This document shows positions 1 to 8,615 of a DNA stretch of 45,185 nt, piece by piece. The stretch is from Nannocystis exedens. Lineage in GTDB: Bacteria > Myxococcota_A > Polyangia > Polyangiales > Polyangiaceae. The stretch spans positions 1 through 45,185 of the forward strand of contig CAMAVR010000026.1 of NCBI GenBank assembly GCA_945861885.1, read 5' to 3'. The notes beneath the pieces were generated by a model. The model saw nothing but the letters and a program-made list of their open reading frames with translations. It had not been told where the DNA came from and did not search any database. Each line of letters begins with the position of its first letter. Positions within the stretch are counted from its first letter, which is position 1. Both the position numbers and the translations under genes were made by a program.

Positions 1-1821
1 CTAGAGCGCGAGGAGCGTTGCTTCGACGCTTTTGCTTACTAGGTGGGAGTGCTTTTTCCCCGCCCACGAAATCGGTCGCAGTGTGCCGCGTGGCGGCGGC
101 CCGCTCGACAGTTTCGCTTTGAGCCAAGTTGCCGCGGCCGGTAGCGCAATTGTTACGTCGCCGTCGCCGCTTTGAATGTCGTTTCGAATCCCCGTCGTTC
201 GCATGGCGCGCATCGTTGACTCGCCGGTTGCGGTGCTGGCTCGCTCCCAATCGAGTTCGTGAATCATCGGGACTGAAAACTGAACAAGAGTGATCGACGG
301 GCCGCCCGAGATTTTGATCACATCGATACCGAGCGCACCGATGCCGGCTTTTGCCGTGATGCCGGCTTTGATGTCGCCGCGCGGCGCCGTCGCGTACGAT
401 GCGTGCCCAGCGATGGCAGCGCCATTCGGCTCAATGCGCTTTGTCGTTGCGAGAATATCGTGCCCGAATTCCGACTCTGTGGACAAATAGGTATCGGACG
501 TCTGCGCCGTTGACGTGGCGTCGAGACCGACGTGACCGGTAAGATTAAGGCTGATCGTAAACTCAACGCCGTAAAGCCAAACATCGACAAGCGGCATCGA
601 TTTTGCGATTGGAATGTCGAAAAGCTTACCCTCTCCGTCATCGAGCGTCGTTTCACCGAGCGACTGATCAAAGAACGACATTTTGGCAATGGTGCTCGCC
701 TTGCCTTTGACCGGAGCGCTTGCGCCAACGACAAATTTCACCATGTCGGAGTGCTTTAGCGCCTTGGGGTGCTTGCGCACCGTCTCCCCCGTCGCCCGAA
801 GGCCAAACTCGGAGCTTGCAAACGCACCGTCTGAATTAATGACACTGCTCTCGTTGGAAAACGATTCGAGCGCAAACGAATAACCGCCCACGATCCGGTG
901 CTTTTTGTTCAGAGTGCGTTCAAACGTGCTCGGAGGCGCGTCGGCCTCGGAAGAATGCGCGATTTCGCCGCGGTCGAGCCGCACTCTCGCGATCGCGCAC
1001 TCAGTTTCGTCAGCTGCCAGCGCGCAGACACGCACGTTGAACGTGTGGAAACGGGACCAGTCGGCGTCGGCGCCTGGGTGCCCCATGAGCTTGCCGCACA
1101 GTGACGATCTTGGATCAAGCTCGACTTGCCCATCAAATTCGACGCGCCCGCCCCCTGCCCCAATCTTCGTGATCACATGATCGTCCACGTTCGGCGCCGG
1201 CGCGGCGGCGATCAAATCGCGCACTCGCTGTTTTAACTCTAGGCCGACAAGCCCCTTCAAACTGACAAACTCGCTGTCGTGATCTTGGGACCGCACGGTC
1301 ATCGGCTCGAATGTCGACCCTGGCGCGCATGCTTCCTCTCCGCCTTCTTCTTTCAACGACGGGCAGATTGAATAATCAAGCCTGACGCGAACCGCCTTCT
1401 CACTCTTAATGCGAAGAAGGCCTGTCAAATCAAAGAGCGGACCCCCCTCGGGTGATGCGCATGTCTCTTTGCTCGCAAAAATTACTCGCGACGACAACAC
1501 TGCCTTTTCGATTTTCAACGTCGACTCATCGGCCGATGCAGCCGCGCCCGACTGTGCAAGAATCGCCAGCGGAATTTGAACATCGTCCGCATCGGTATCG
1601 TCCGGATCGATGGCATCGAAAAACGTGTCGCCGTCGTGCGTCGCACCGGCAACCACGTGACTCGACGACTCGACCGGACGGGATGTCTTAACGCGATGGC
1701 TGTTCGTTAAAAGGGTGTCGGAGGATGACGTGCCGCAACCAGCAAGAAGCGAAGCGCATCCCGCCGACAGCGTGACGGCAATGGGAAAAAGGTAAGAAGG
1801 CGTTTTCATGGGCCGAGTCAT
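1..1821 (-). CDS. Hypothetical secreted lipoprotein
   Basis: I do not recognise the family of this 606-residue protein. The N-terminus has a short basic stretch, a hydrophobic core and a perfect lipobox (LLAGC, lipidated Cys29), so it is probably a lipoprotein exported through the Sec pathway. A Ser/Thr/Asp-rich linker (about 30-80) follows, then a long region without membrane segments that looks like beta-sheet. It holds scattered cysteines between about 120 and 275 that could form disulfides outside the cytoplasm. The stop codon (TAG) is formed by the first three bases of the window, so the gene is complete. An in-frame ATG at 1809 would give a four-residue shorter protein with the same signal. 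It lies 80 bp downstream of the lysine aminomutase-like gene on the same strand, and co-transcription is possible but unproven. Confidence 0.75.
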   Translation of the reverse strand: MTRPMKTPSYLFPIAVTLSAGCASLLAGCGTSSSDTLLTNSHRVKTSRPVESSSHVVAGATHDGDTFFDAIDPDDTDADDVQIPLAILAQSGAAASADESTLKIEKAVLSSRVIFASKETCASPEGGPLFDLTGLLRIKSEKAVRVRLDYSICPSLKEEGGEEACAPGSTFEPMTVRSQDHDSEFVSLKGLVGLELKQRVRDLIAAAPAPNVDDHVITKIGAGGGRVEFDGQVELDPRSSLCGKLMGHPGADADWSRFHTFNVRVCALAADETECAIARVRLDRGEIAHSSEADAPPSTFERTLNKKHRIVGGYSFALESFSNESSVINSDGAFASSEFGLRATGETVRKHPKALKHSDMVKFVVGASAPVKGKASTIAKMSFFDQSLGETTLDDGEGKLFDIPIAKSMPLVDVWLYGVEFTISLNLTGHVGLDATSTAQTSDTYLSTESEFGHDILATTKRIEPNGAAIAGHASYATAPRGDIKAGITAKAGIGALGIDVIKISGGPSITLVQFSVPMIHELDWERASTATGESTMRAMRTTGIRNDIQSGDGDVTIALPAAATWLKAKLSSGPPPRGTLRPISWAGKKHSHLVSKSVEATLLAL

Positions 1822-1902
1822 GGCTCGGAATCGCCCGTCCGCAAGTGCCGTGTTGCGCTGCCTACAATTTCGCCTGGTTCGCGCACGCGCGATCGGACTC
1901 GC

Positions 1903-3066
1903 TTAGTCGGCTTTTGGCGGGTCGATGTAATCGACTAGCTCGCCGCGGAAGGTGCGCATTGTCGTTTTTGCGCCGTCCGTGGAGACGATATAATTCGGCT
2001 GGAGCGGGACTTTCCCTTTGCCTCCCGGCGTGTCGCAAATGTACTTTGGGAGCGCAATGCCAGTGAGGCGCCCTTGGAGCTTCCCCATGATTGAAATGCC
2101 GCGCGCGATTGACGTGCGAAGGTGCGACGTCCCTTGGACTGGGTCGGCTTGCAAGAGGTAGTACGGCCGGACGCGCATACGAATCAGCTTACGAAATAGC
2201 GTTTCTAGAACATCTGCATCGTCGTTGATTCCGGCAAGCAGAACGCTCTGATTCATCACCGGGAAACCGGCGTCAGCAAGACGCGTACACGCCGCGATCG
2301 ACTCTGGCGTCACCTCTTTTGGATGATTAAAGTGCGTCATGATCCAGATCGGGTGATGCGGGCGCAGCGCGGCGAGAAGCTCGTCGGTGATGCGCATTGG
2401 AAGCGTCACCGGGACGCGCGTGCCGATGCGAATCGTCTCGATGCTCGGAATCGCGCGAATCGCTGCGATAAGACGTTCAATCCGCTCCGTGCTCATCGTC
2501 AAAGGGTCGCCGCCGCTGACAATCACATCGCGAATTTCTGGGTGCGCGCGCAAATACTCAAACGCTGGCGCGAGCGCTTCAAGCGACGTACCGCCGCCAC
2601 CGCTACCGACAATGCGCGAGCGCGTGCAGAAGCGGCAGTAGACCGAGCAACGATCGGTCGCGATCAGCAGGACGCGATCGGGATAACGCTGAACGAGATG
2701 TGGAGCGACTTCGTTCGGCACTTCACCAAGAGGATCGAGAAGGTCGCCATCGGCCACGACGCTTTCGGCAATGTCGGGGATGCATTGCCGGCGAATAGGG
2801 CAGGCATCATCGTCTCGCGAAGCGAGCGAAAGGTAGTAAGGGGTCACGCTGATTGGCAGACCCGCCTGCTCAGCCCGACGCGCCCCCGCAACTTCCGACG
2901 GCGTAAGACAGAGCGCAGCTGCCAAAGCATCGGTCGTACGCGCCGCACGCCGGACCTGCCAACGCCAATCGTCGGGCGCACCCTCGCCGGGTGAACTAGA
3001 GGGGGCAATCGGGAGCAGCTCGGAACGTCGGCTCGCCAAAAATCGGTCGGAGTCCGACGGGGGCAT
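1903..3066 (-). CDS. kamA: KamA-family radical SAM protein, lysine 2,3-aminomutase-like
   Basis: Radical SAM enzyme of the KamA family (387 residues). The family converts L-lysine to beta-lysine using a 4Fe-4S cluster, S-adenosylmethionine and PLP. The cluster motif CSVYCRFC supplies Cys140, Cys144 and Cys147, and an SGGDPL stretch fits the SAM-binding region. Near the C-terminus, DTPGGKGKVPL matches the segment carrying the PLP lysine and a lysine-binding Asp in characterised aminomutases. LQADPVQGTSHLR matches the other substrate-binding region. The length is close to free-standing lysine 2,3-aminomutase (about 415) and longer than EpmB (about 340). Free beta-lysine production is therefore slightly more likely than EF-P modification, and no efp or epmA gene is in the window. 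It lies 49 bp downstream of the FecCD permease gene. Family assignment is firm; the exact substrate is inferred. Confidence 0.88.
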   Translation of the reverse strand: MPPSDSDRFLASRRSELLPIAPSSSPGEGAPDDWRWQVRRAARTTDALAAALCLTPSEVAGARRAEQAGLPISVTPYYLSLASRDDDACPIRRQCIPDIAESVVADGDLLDPLGEVPNEVAPHLVQRYPDRVLLIATDRCSVYCRFCTRSRIVGSGGGGTSLEALAPAFEYLRAHPEIRDVIVSGGDPLTMSTERIERLIAAIRAIPSIETIRIGTRVPVTLPMRITDELLAALRPHHPIWIMTHFNHPKEVTPESIAACTRLADAGFPVMNQSVLLAGINDDADVLETLFRKLIRMRVRPYYLLQADPVQGTSHLRTSIARGISIMGKLQGRLTGIALPKYICDTPGGKGKVPLQPNYIVSTDGAKTTMRTFRGELVDYIDPPKAD

Positions 3067-3115
3067 TGGGCGAAATGTAGCGCGCCAGAGCAGCCAGCGC
3101 GAGCGGCGACCAATT

Positions 3116-4132
3116 TTAGCCTCGCGAACGGCGGGTCGAGCGCAAAAGGAGCAGAAAAACAGGGCCTCCTACGATGGCCGTTACCGCGCCAACGGGCGGT
3201 TCGGTGTGGAAGAGGCGAAATAGTAGGCGACTTGCAAGGTCGCACAAAATCAGCGCTCCGGCCCCCCCAACGAGCGACGCGGGGAGCAAAATGCGAGCGT
3301 CGGGGCCGACAATTCGGCGAAGGGCGTGCGGAACAACCAGCCCTACAAAACCTATCAACCCGGTGACGCTAACGATCGCGCCAACAATAAACGAACACGC
3401 AAAAAGAGTGCGCCGCTGAAGGCGCCCGACGTCGACGCCGAGATGCGACGCGGCTTCGTCGCCCAGCGCGAGGAGGTTTAGCCGACCGGCATCGCGCAAA
3501 AGAACCGCCGACCCGACCGCTACGTAGAGGCTCGTGACAACAAGCGCGGTTGTCGACGGCACATCAAGAAAACCGGTCAGCCAGAAAAGAAGCTCTTGCG
3601 ACTGCGCCGCCGTTGAGAGCGTCTTAAGAAACGTGATCGCCGCCGAAGCCGTGGCATTCACCACAACGCCGGCAAGGAGAACCGACATTCCGGAATCGGT
3701 TGAGCCGCGCGCCAGCGCGTGCACAAGAAGCATCGCACTGAGGCCGCCGCCAAACGCAAACAGCGCCGTCGCCGATGCGCCGACAACTGTGGCAGCCCCG
3801 AGCCCCAGGAGAATCGCAATAGTAGCACCGAACGCAGCGCCGCCCGAAACGCCAAGCACAAACGGTTCGGCCAACGGATTACGCAAAACAGCTTGAAATG
3901 CCGCCCCGACAATCGCTAGGCCGCCCCCAGCAAGCCCGGCAAGAAGCGCGCGCGGCAGGCGCACGTTGAGCATCACCACGCGATCGAGCGACGACGCATC
4001 GTCGAACGCGCGCGAGATAGACAGCGGCTCGGTACCGAAGGCGACACCGAGCACCATCGCCGTGACAAGCCCCGCTGCAACACACGACAGGCCTACCCAG
4101 CGCCCCTCAGCCCCCCACTTTGCGATTTTCAC
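3116..4132 (-). CDS. FecCD/BtuC-family ABC transporter permease
   Basis: Integral membrane permease of the FecCD/BtuC family (338 residues), which imports iron-siderophores, haem or cobalamin across the inner membrane as a dimer with an ATPase. Typical family segments are visible: RLPRALLAGLAGGGLAIVGA followed by FQAVLRNPLAEPFVLG near residues 58-95, and GLIGFVGLVVPHALR in the C-terminal third. About ten hydrophobic helices are spread over the length, as expected for the fold. The start is GTG and its bases overlap the TGA stop of coaX (GTGA at 4129-4132), which suggests translational coupling. No ATP-binding subunit or substrate-binding protein lies beside it, so the ligand cannot be named. 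It is either an orphan subunit or works with parts encoded elsewhere. Confidence 0.92.
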   Translation of the reverse strand: MKIAKWGAEGRWVGLSCVAAGLVTAMVLGVAFGTEPLSISRAFDDASSLDRVVMLNVRLPRALLAGLAGGGLAIVGAAFQAVLRNPLAEPFVLGVSGGAAFGATIAILLGLGAATVVGASATALFAFGGGLSAMLLVHALARGSTDSGMSVLLAGVVVNATASAAITFLKTLSTAAQSQELLFWLTGFLDVPSTTALVVTSLYVAVGSAVLLRDAGRLNLLALGDEAASHLGVDVGRLQRRTLFACSFIVGAIVSVTGLIGFVGLVVPHALRRIVGPDARILLPASLVGGAGALILCDLASRLLFRLFHTEPPVGAVTAIVGGPVFLLLLRSTRRSRG

Positions 4133-4893
4133 GCATTCCGCCCGTAAATCAGACGAAGGCCGGTCAGTGTCAGAACGTCGTCGACAATCTCGATCGTGCG
4201 CGAGAGCGGCGCGATCATCGTGGCGAGCCCGCCTGTCGCGATCACGGCCGAGCGACCGCCCATCTCATCGCGCAGGCGATCGACGAGCCCATCGACAAGG
4301 CCTACATAACCGTAAACAAGGCCCGATTGAATCGAATGGGTTGTTGTCCGCCCGACGACTTTTGCCGGCTTCGAAATCTCGACACGCGGAAGCCTCGCTG
4401 CCCTTGCGAAGAGCGCGTCGGCGCTGATTTGCACCCCCGGAGCGATGACGCCGCCGAGGTACTCCCCCTTCGGGGTGACGCAATCGAACGTTGTCGCTGT
4501 TCCGAAATCGACGACGATGACCGACGCTTTAACCCGCTCGTAGGCTGCGACGGCGTTGACGATTCGGTCGGCTCCCACTTCGTGCGGATTCTCGTATAAA
4601 ATAGCCATCCCCGTGCGTAGCCCCGGGCCGACGACCATCGGTTCGATACCGAACGTGCGCTTTACGACCTGAATCATCGGCGTCGTTAACGAAGGGACGA
4701 CGCTTGCGATAATCGCCGCGGAGACGCGGGCCGTATCGACTCGGTTGTACGCGAGGAGCTGAACCAGGGCGACCGCGTATTCGTCCGATGTTTTGTTTCG
4801 GCTGCTCTCGACTCGGAACTGATGCAGAAGCGTATCACCGTCAAAAAGACCGTAAACGATGTTCGTGTTGCCGATGTCGATGACGAGAAGCAT
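4129..4893 (-). CDS. coaX: Type III pantothenate kinase
   Basis: Catalyses ATP-dependent phosphorylation of pantothenate, the first step of coenzyme A synthesis, in the cytosol. The 254-residue length is typical of CoaX. The N-terminal phosphate-binding motif is DIGNTNIVYG with Asp6. GADR at 107-110 supplies the conserved catalytic-site Asp109, and VVDFGTATTFD at 127-137 is the second ASKHA nucleotide-binding motif. This is the CoaX fold and not the CoaA or PanK-II type. It is the first gene of a minus-strand run, and its stop overlaps the GTG start of the FecCD permease. No birA lies upstream, although birA-coaX is a common pairing. There is no clear Shine-Dalgarno sequence before the ATG. 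Confidence 0.96.
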   Translation of the reverse strand: MLLVIDIGNTNIVYGLFDGDTLLHQFRVESSRNKTSDEYAVALVQLLAYNRVDTARVSAAIIASVVPSLTTPMIQVVKRTFGIEPMVVGPGLRTGMAILYENPHEVGADRIVNAVAAYERVKASVIVVDFGTATTFDCVTPKGEYLGGVIAPGVQISADALFARAARLPRVEISKPAKVVGRTTTHSIQSGLVYGYVGLVDGLVDRLRDEMGGRSAVIATGGLATMIAPLSRTIEIVDDVLTLTGLRLIYGRNA

Positions 4894-5048
4894 TTGTCAA
4901 ATAGTAGTTCGTTGGTGGCCGATTCGGCGTCCTATTTCCCGGGAATTGGTAGTTTATTGGAGGATTCGTCGACGTCGACGGAAATGTGTTCGCCGGTCGA
5001 TGAACGTCGCGGCGTACTCGCTTTCGACCTGCTAGGGTGCTCACTTCG

Positions 5049-7040
5049 ATGCGCCGCTCTTTTGTCGCTTGCAGCGTGCTTGCTTTCGGGACATTCGCAG
5101 TCGCCGCATGGCGACTCTCGCACGCTCCCGGGAGCCAACCGGCGGCCGTGAATGGCGTGGTCGGACGGCTCGAAGGGCCGCTGCATCAATTGATGGGGCC
5201 GCCCGCCCCCGAGCGCGCTGACGGCCCCATTGAAGCGCCGATGCGCGGGTTTCGCATTCCAACAGGGCATATTGCAGCGCTGTCGTGCGATGCGGCCCGC
5301 TCGATTGTCGCGCAAGTACGCGGAACGCTTGCGTATGATGCGCCGCTGGTCGCGCCGAGACATTTTGCACAAGGGGTTGCCGATTGGCTCGATCCGCACG
5401 GCCTGTGGAGCGCCTCCCCCGACGCACCGCTGTCGCCGCTGCTCCTCGAGCGCGCAGCCGATCTGCTCGCTGAGCTGGAGCAGCCGCAAGGGGGCGACTG
5501 CAGCCGTATGCGTGAGCTCGGCTCTGTCATGGTCGATTGGGTCGACGAGCTGCGCGAGCTGTTCGACGAGGCAGCCTCCGCGACGAACAGCGCGCCAGAG
5601 CACGAATCCTGGAGTGATTCAGATGGGTCCGGCGATTCGACATTCGAGACGGGAACGGTGATCCGTCCAGGGCGAGCTTTCGCGGCGCTGCTGGGCGAGC
5701 GCGTGAGCTACGCGCAATCGGTGCTTGGGCTTGCCGTCACTCCGTACAGCGAAGTCGCGCGTGCGCGATTTTTCCCATCGTTGTCGAGCGATCAGTGGGG
5801 CGATGCACTCTTGGCGGCCGCCATCCGCGCTTATGTGCCGCTTGTCGACCCGCACGGCGCCTGGGCTCCGCTCGACGAAGAGTCAAGCGTTTACGAAGTC
5901 GATCTCGAAGAGCATCCGCCACGCCGTTTTTGGGAGCGGCTCGCTCGCGCCCCGCTGGGGATTCGCATCGACGGCGCCGTCACCCCGCCGCTTATGCCAG
6001 GCGATATTGTCCTTTCATTTGCCGGGATGACGCTCGCAGGTCTTTCCGTCGAGCAGATCGATCAGCTTGAGTTGGCGCTCGCCGAAGAAAAGCGGCCGTT
6101 CGCCGCACTTGTATGGCGAACGGTAAGCACGCCGCCCGATCCAAGCGCTATCGAGAGCAAAGGGGCGACGCTCGCAAACGAGCTGCTCGAGTTGACGGTC
6201 AGGCTCCCCGACGAGCCGGAGGCTGTCGCGTCGGCAACGCGAGAACTGCCGGTTGAACGCGTCGGTTACGGCAGCGGTGATGTTCTCGTGGTGACGATCG
6301 GCGACGTCCGCGACGGCCTCGGGAGCGAGCTCGGTGAAGCGCTGATACTCGAGCGAAATCGGGGAGGCCGACCGATCGAAGGGGTTGTGCTCGACTTGCG
6401 CGGCAATGGCGGCGGGTCGACCGACGGCGCGATCGACGCGTTGGGGCTATTTTTACCCGGTGTTCCACTCTTTCCGATGAAGCGGCGTGACGGCGCGATC
6501 GAAACCGACCGCGCGCCCGAGCCGCCCGAAGAGATGCGATGGGCCGGCCCAGTGGCGGCGTTCGTCGATCCCGACACGGCGAGTGCGGCCGAAATGATCG
6601 CCGGGGGGCTAACATCGTATCGCCGAGGGCCGAGCGTCGGTCTGCCAACGTTCGGAAAGGGGTGCGCGCAAGAGTATCTGGACGACGTCGCCCACTTAGG
6701 GATTTTACGTCTAACAACGCTTCTTTACTCTCTCCCCGACGGCTCCGCGGTTCAGCGTGTGGGGCTCACGCCGACGCACCGATTTGCGTTCGTGCAGTCG
6801 GCCCCATCGGGCGAATCGCCGCTCAGGTTTCCAATCGACCGCGAAGCACTGCTGCCTCAAGCTCCGCCAACATGGGCAGGGCCAGACGTACGCGATTGGT
6901 CGCGCATCCTAGGCCACGACCCTGCAGCAGGCTGGCCAACGCACAACGGCACACTAGGCCCATGCAAAGAGGCAGCGGTATGCAGAGCGCTAAGGCTGCT
7001 AGGCGGCAAAAGAATCGCCGCCACAACCAAGCGCCATTAG
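5049..7040 (+). CDS. S41-family carboxy-terminal processing protease
   Basis: Exported serine protease of family S41 (Ctp/Tsp-like). From the ATG at 5049 it has 663 residues. A GTG four codons upstream (5037) is possible, but the ATG gives a cleaner signal sequence (MRRSFVACSVLAFGTF). A PDZ-like segment, LGIRIDGAVTPPLMPGDIVL, lies near residues 303-325. The S41 core follows with VVLDLRGNGGG, the nucleophile Ser512 in DTASAAEM and the general base Lys537 in TFGKG. The 25-residue Ser-Lys spacing equals that of E. coli Tsp. It probably trims protein C-termini in the periplasm. It diverges from coaX, and its stop overlaps that of the glycosyltransferase gene by four bases (TTAG). Substrates are unknown. 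Confidence 0.9.
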   Translation: MRRSFVACSVLAFGTFAVAAWRLSHAPGSQPAAVNGVVGRLEGPLHQLMGPPAPERADGPIEAPMRGFRIPTGHIAALSCDAARSIVAQVRGTLAYDAPLVAPRHFAQGVADWLDPHGLWSASPDAPLSPLLLERAADLLAELEQPQGGDCSRMRELGSVMVDWVDELRELFDEAASATNSAPEHESWSDSDGSGDSTFETGTVIRPGRAFAALLGERVSYAQSVLGLAVTPYSEVARARFFPSLSSDQWGDALLAAAIRAYVPLVDPHGAWAPLDEESSVYEVDLEEHPPRRFWERLARAPLGIRIDGAVTPPLMPGDIVLSFAGMTLAGLSVEQIDQLELALAEEKRPFAALVWRTVSTPPDPSAIESKGATLANELLELTVRLPDEPEAVASATRELPVERVGYGSGDVLVVTIGDVRDGLGSELGEALILERNRGGRPIEGVVLDLRGNGGGSTDGAIDALGLFLPGVPLFPMKRRDGAIETDRAPEPPEEMRWAGPVAAFVDPDTASAAEMIAGGLTSYRRGPSVGLPTFGKGCAQEYLDDVAHLGILRLTTLLYSLPDGSAVQRVGLTPTHRFAFVQSAPSGESPLRFPIDREALLPQAPPTWAGPDVRDWSRILGHDPAAGWPTHNGTLGPCKEAAVCRALRLLGGKRIAATTKRH

Positions 7041-8419
7041 CGCGTCATCCAGCGCCCGTCTTTTAACGTTAGGCACGAGTAGGGGAAAATCCACTGCAGG
7101 CCGATGAACGCGAAACAGGCGTAGCCGACTCCGTAGAGAAAATCGGTCCCTCGTTCGGAGCGCAGGCAATAGAGCGACTGCACAAGCGCCGTAATCACCG
7201 AGACCGCGCCCACGAGCAGTAGAACCGCCGGGTGCTTGATGCAGTGACCGATTGTCGTCGCCACCGCGAGGTACCCGAGCGGCATCTGGACAATCTGAAA
7301 CATGATCTCAAACGTTGGCCACCAGCGATCGCGCGACCGCCACCGCGTGAAGAGCACCGGAAACATCACGAAATCTTCGCGAATGTTACCGCGTTCCCAA
7401 CGCAAGAGCATCCGGAACAACTTCTGCAAATCGGACGGCATAATCGTGTGAACGAGCGCGCTCGACTGATAGACGGCGCGGTAGCCTGTCCGCATAAGCC
7501 ACGTTGTAAGAGCGCGATCTTCGGCAATCGTGCATGGCGACCCGAGGAATGTCTGCGTCGACCACGACTCAAGCACGCGGAGCACCGCTTCGCGACGGTA
7601 AGCAGACAGGGCGCCCGGCGTGCACAAAACCGCGCCGAAACGTGATTGCGCGGCTCGCATCAAGTCGAACGTAATAAAAAGCCGTGCCGCCAAAAGACGC
7701 GTGATCAAATTCTCGTAACGGTTAAGAACGAGCACTTTACCGGCAACTGCGCCAATCTCCGGGTCGGTGACCATCGGCGCGACAATGTTGCGGATCGCCT
7801 GACGATCGATGCGGGAATCGGAATCGACCGTCACGACAAACTCGCCGCGCGCCTGCAGAAAACCGGTGCGCAACGCTTCGCGCTTGCCGCCATTTTTTTC
7901 CAGCCGAATCGCCGTAACGCGCGACGGAAACTCGCGCTGGACGGCAGACATGTGCGTCCATGTGTCGTCTTGCGAGCCGTCATCGATCGCGATGATATGA
8001 AACTTGTCGACCGGATAATTGTTACGCAGCGCTGAAAGAAGCGCGATGCGAACCATCGGCCCTTCGTTAAACGCGGGAATGATTAGCGTGCACGTTGGAA
8101 GCTCTGCGTCAGAAACCGACAGCGCTGGGCTGTAGCTAAGCGCGAACAGGAGCGAGAGAAGAAAATAGCCGCCGGCAACGATCCCCACGACCGACCAGAC
8201 GATCCCCATGATGGACGAACCATCAAAAAACCGGGCATGCGACCAGGTTGGGAGCATCGAGTGCGCAATCGCGAACGCGACGACAATCCCCAAAAAAATA
8301 ATCCCCTTCCAAAAAGGGTCTAGCCATGGGGCCGATTGACGCATCGCCCGGATTGGACTCCCGGGGATCGGCGTCAATTGAACAGAAGGAGCTCTACTTA
8401 TGGAGTTCTGGAATTGCAT
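7037..8419 (-). CDS. Membrane GT2 glycosyltransferase (PgaC/NodC-like)
   Basis: Processive-type family 2 glycosyltransferase of the inner membrane (460 residues), related to synthases that polymerise N-acetylglucosamine, hyaluronan or similar sugars on the cytosolic face. Two hydrophobic helices (about 39-58 and 71-95) precede the GT-A domain. Within it, PAFNEG and DDGS (146-149) bind the nucleotide sugar, DSDS at 199-202 is the metal-binding motif, and the ED at 300-301 supplies the catalytic base. The acceptor motif usually written QxxRW reads MLLRW at 337-341, so the Gln is replaced by Met. About three helices follow, and the protein ends in a WMTR tail seen in related synthases. A PIG-L deacetylase is encoded 196 bp upstream on the same strand. 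The product polymer is unknown. Confidence 0.9.
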   Translation of the reverse strand: MQFQNSISRAPSVQLTPIPGSPIRAMRQSAPWLDPFWKGIIFLGIVVAFAIAHSMLPTWSHARFFDGSSIMGIVWSVVGIVAGGYFLLSLLFALSYSPALSVSDAELPTCTLIIPAFNEGPMVRIALLSALRNNYPVDKFHIIAIDDGSQDDTWTHMSAVQREFPSRVTAIRLEKNGGKREALRTGFLQARGEFVVTVDSDSRIDRQAIRNIVAPMVTDPEIGAVAGKVLVLNRYENLITRLLAARLFITFDLMRAAQSRFGAVLCTPGALSAYRREAVLRVLESWSTQTFLGSPCTIAEDRALTTWLMRTGYRAVYQSSALVHTIMPSDLQKLFRMLLRWERGNIREDFVMFPVLFTRWRSRDRWWPTFEIMFQIVQMPLGYLAVATTIGHCIKHPAVLLLVGAVSVITALVQSLYCLRSERGTDFLYGVGYACFAFIGLQWIFPYSCLTLKDGRWMTR

Positions 8420-8615
8420 TCGGTGAAACTCGGCGCTGCGTTATAGCGCGCACGTGAGCTTAAGAACCCCCGAGCGCCTGGACGTCCGTTGAACATCAAC
8501 GAAATCCACGTGGGGATGTCTGTCACACAATGAGGGTGCATTCAACATTGCTACGCAGATGAGACAGGCAAATAAGCGATATCTCGACGGTATTCGTTCG
8601 GGATGCGAGCCGGTC
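8420..8615 (-). other. Intergenic gap upstream of the GT2 gene
   Basis: This gap lies between the deacetylase stop and the glycosyltransferase start. I see no convincing gene, hairpin or repeat in it. A TATAAC hexamer on the minus strand at 8440-8445, about 20 bases before the GT2 start, could be a -10 element, but no good -35 partner is visible. The glycosyltransferase may therefore have its own promoter here or be read from the deacetylase gene. Confidence 0.2.

Noticed and set aside
2323..2994. 223-codon plus-strand frame opposite the aminomutase gene
   Set aside because: Antisense shadow of a well-conserved radical SAM gene, with no domain or signal.
4936..4945. TTCCCGGGAA palindrome between coaX and the S41 protease gene as an operator
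   Set aside because: A single ten-base palindrome in GC-rich DNA is not enough, and no second copy or known regulator site was recognised.
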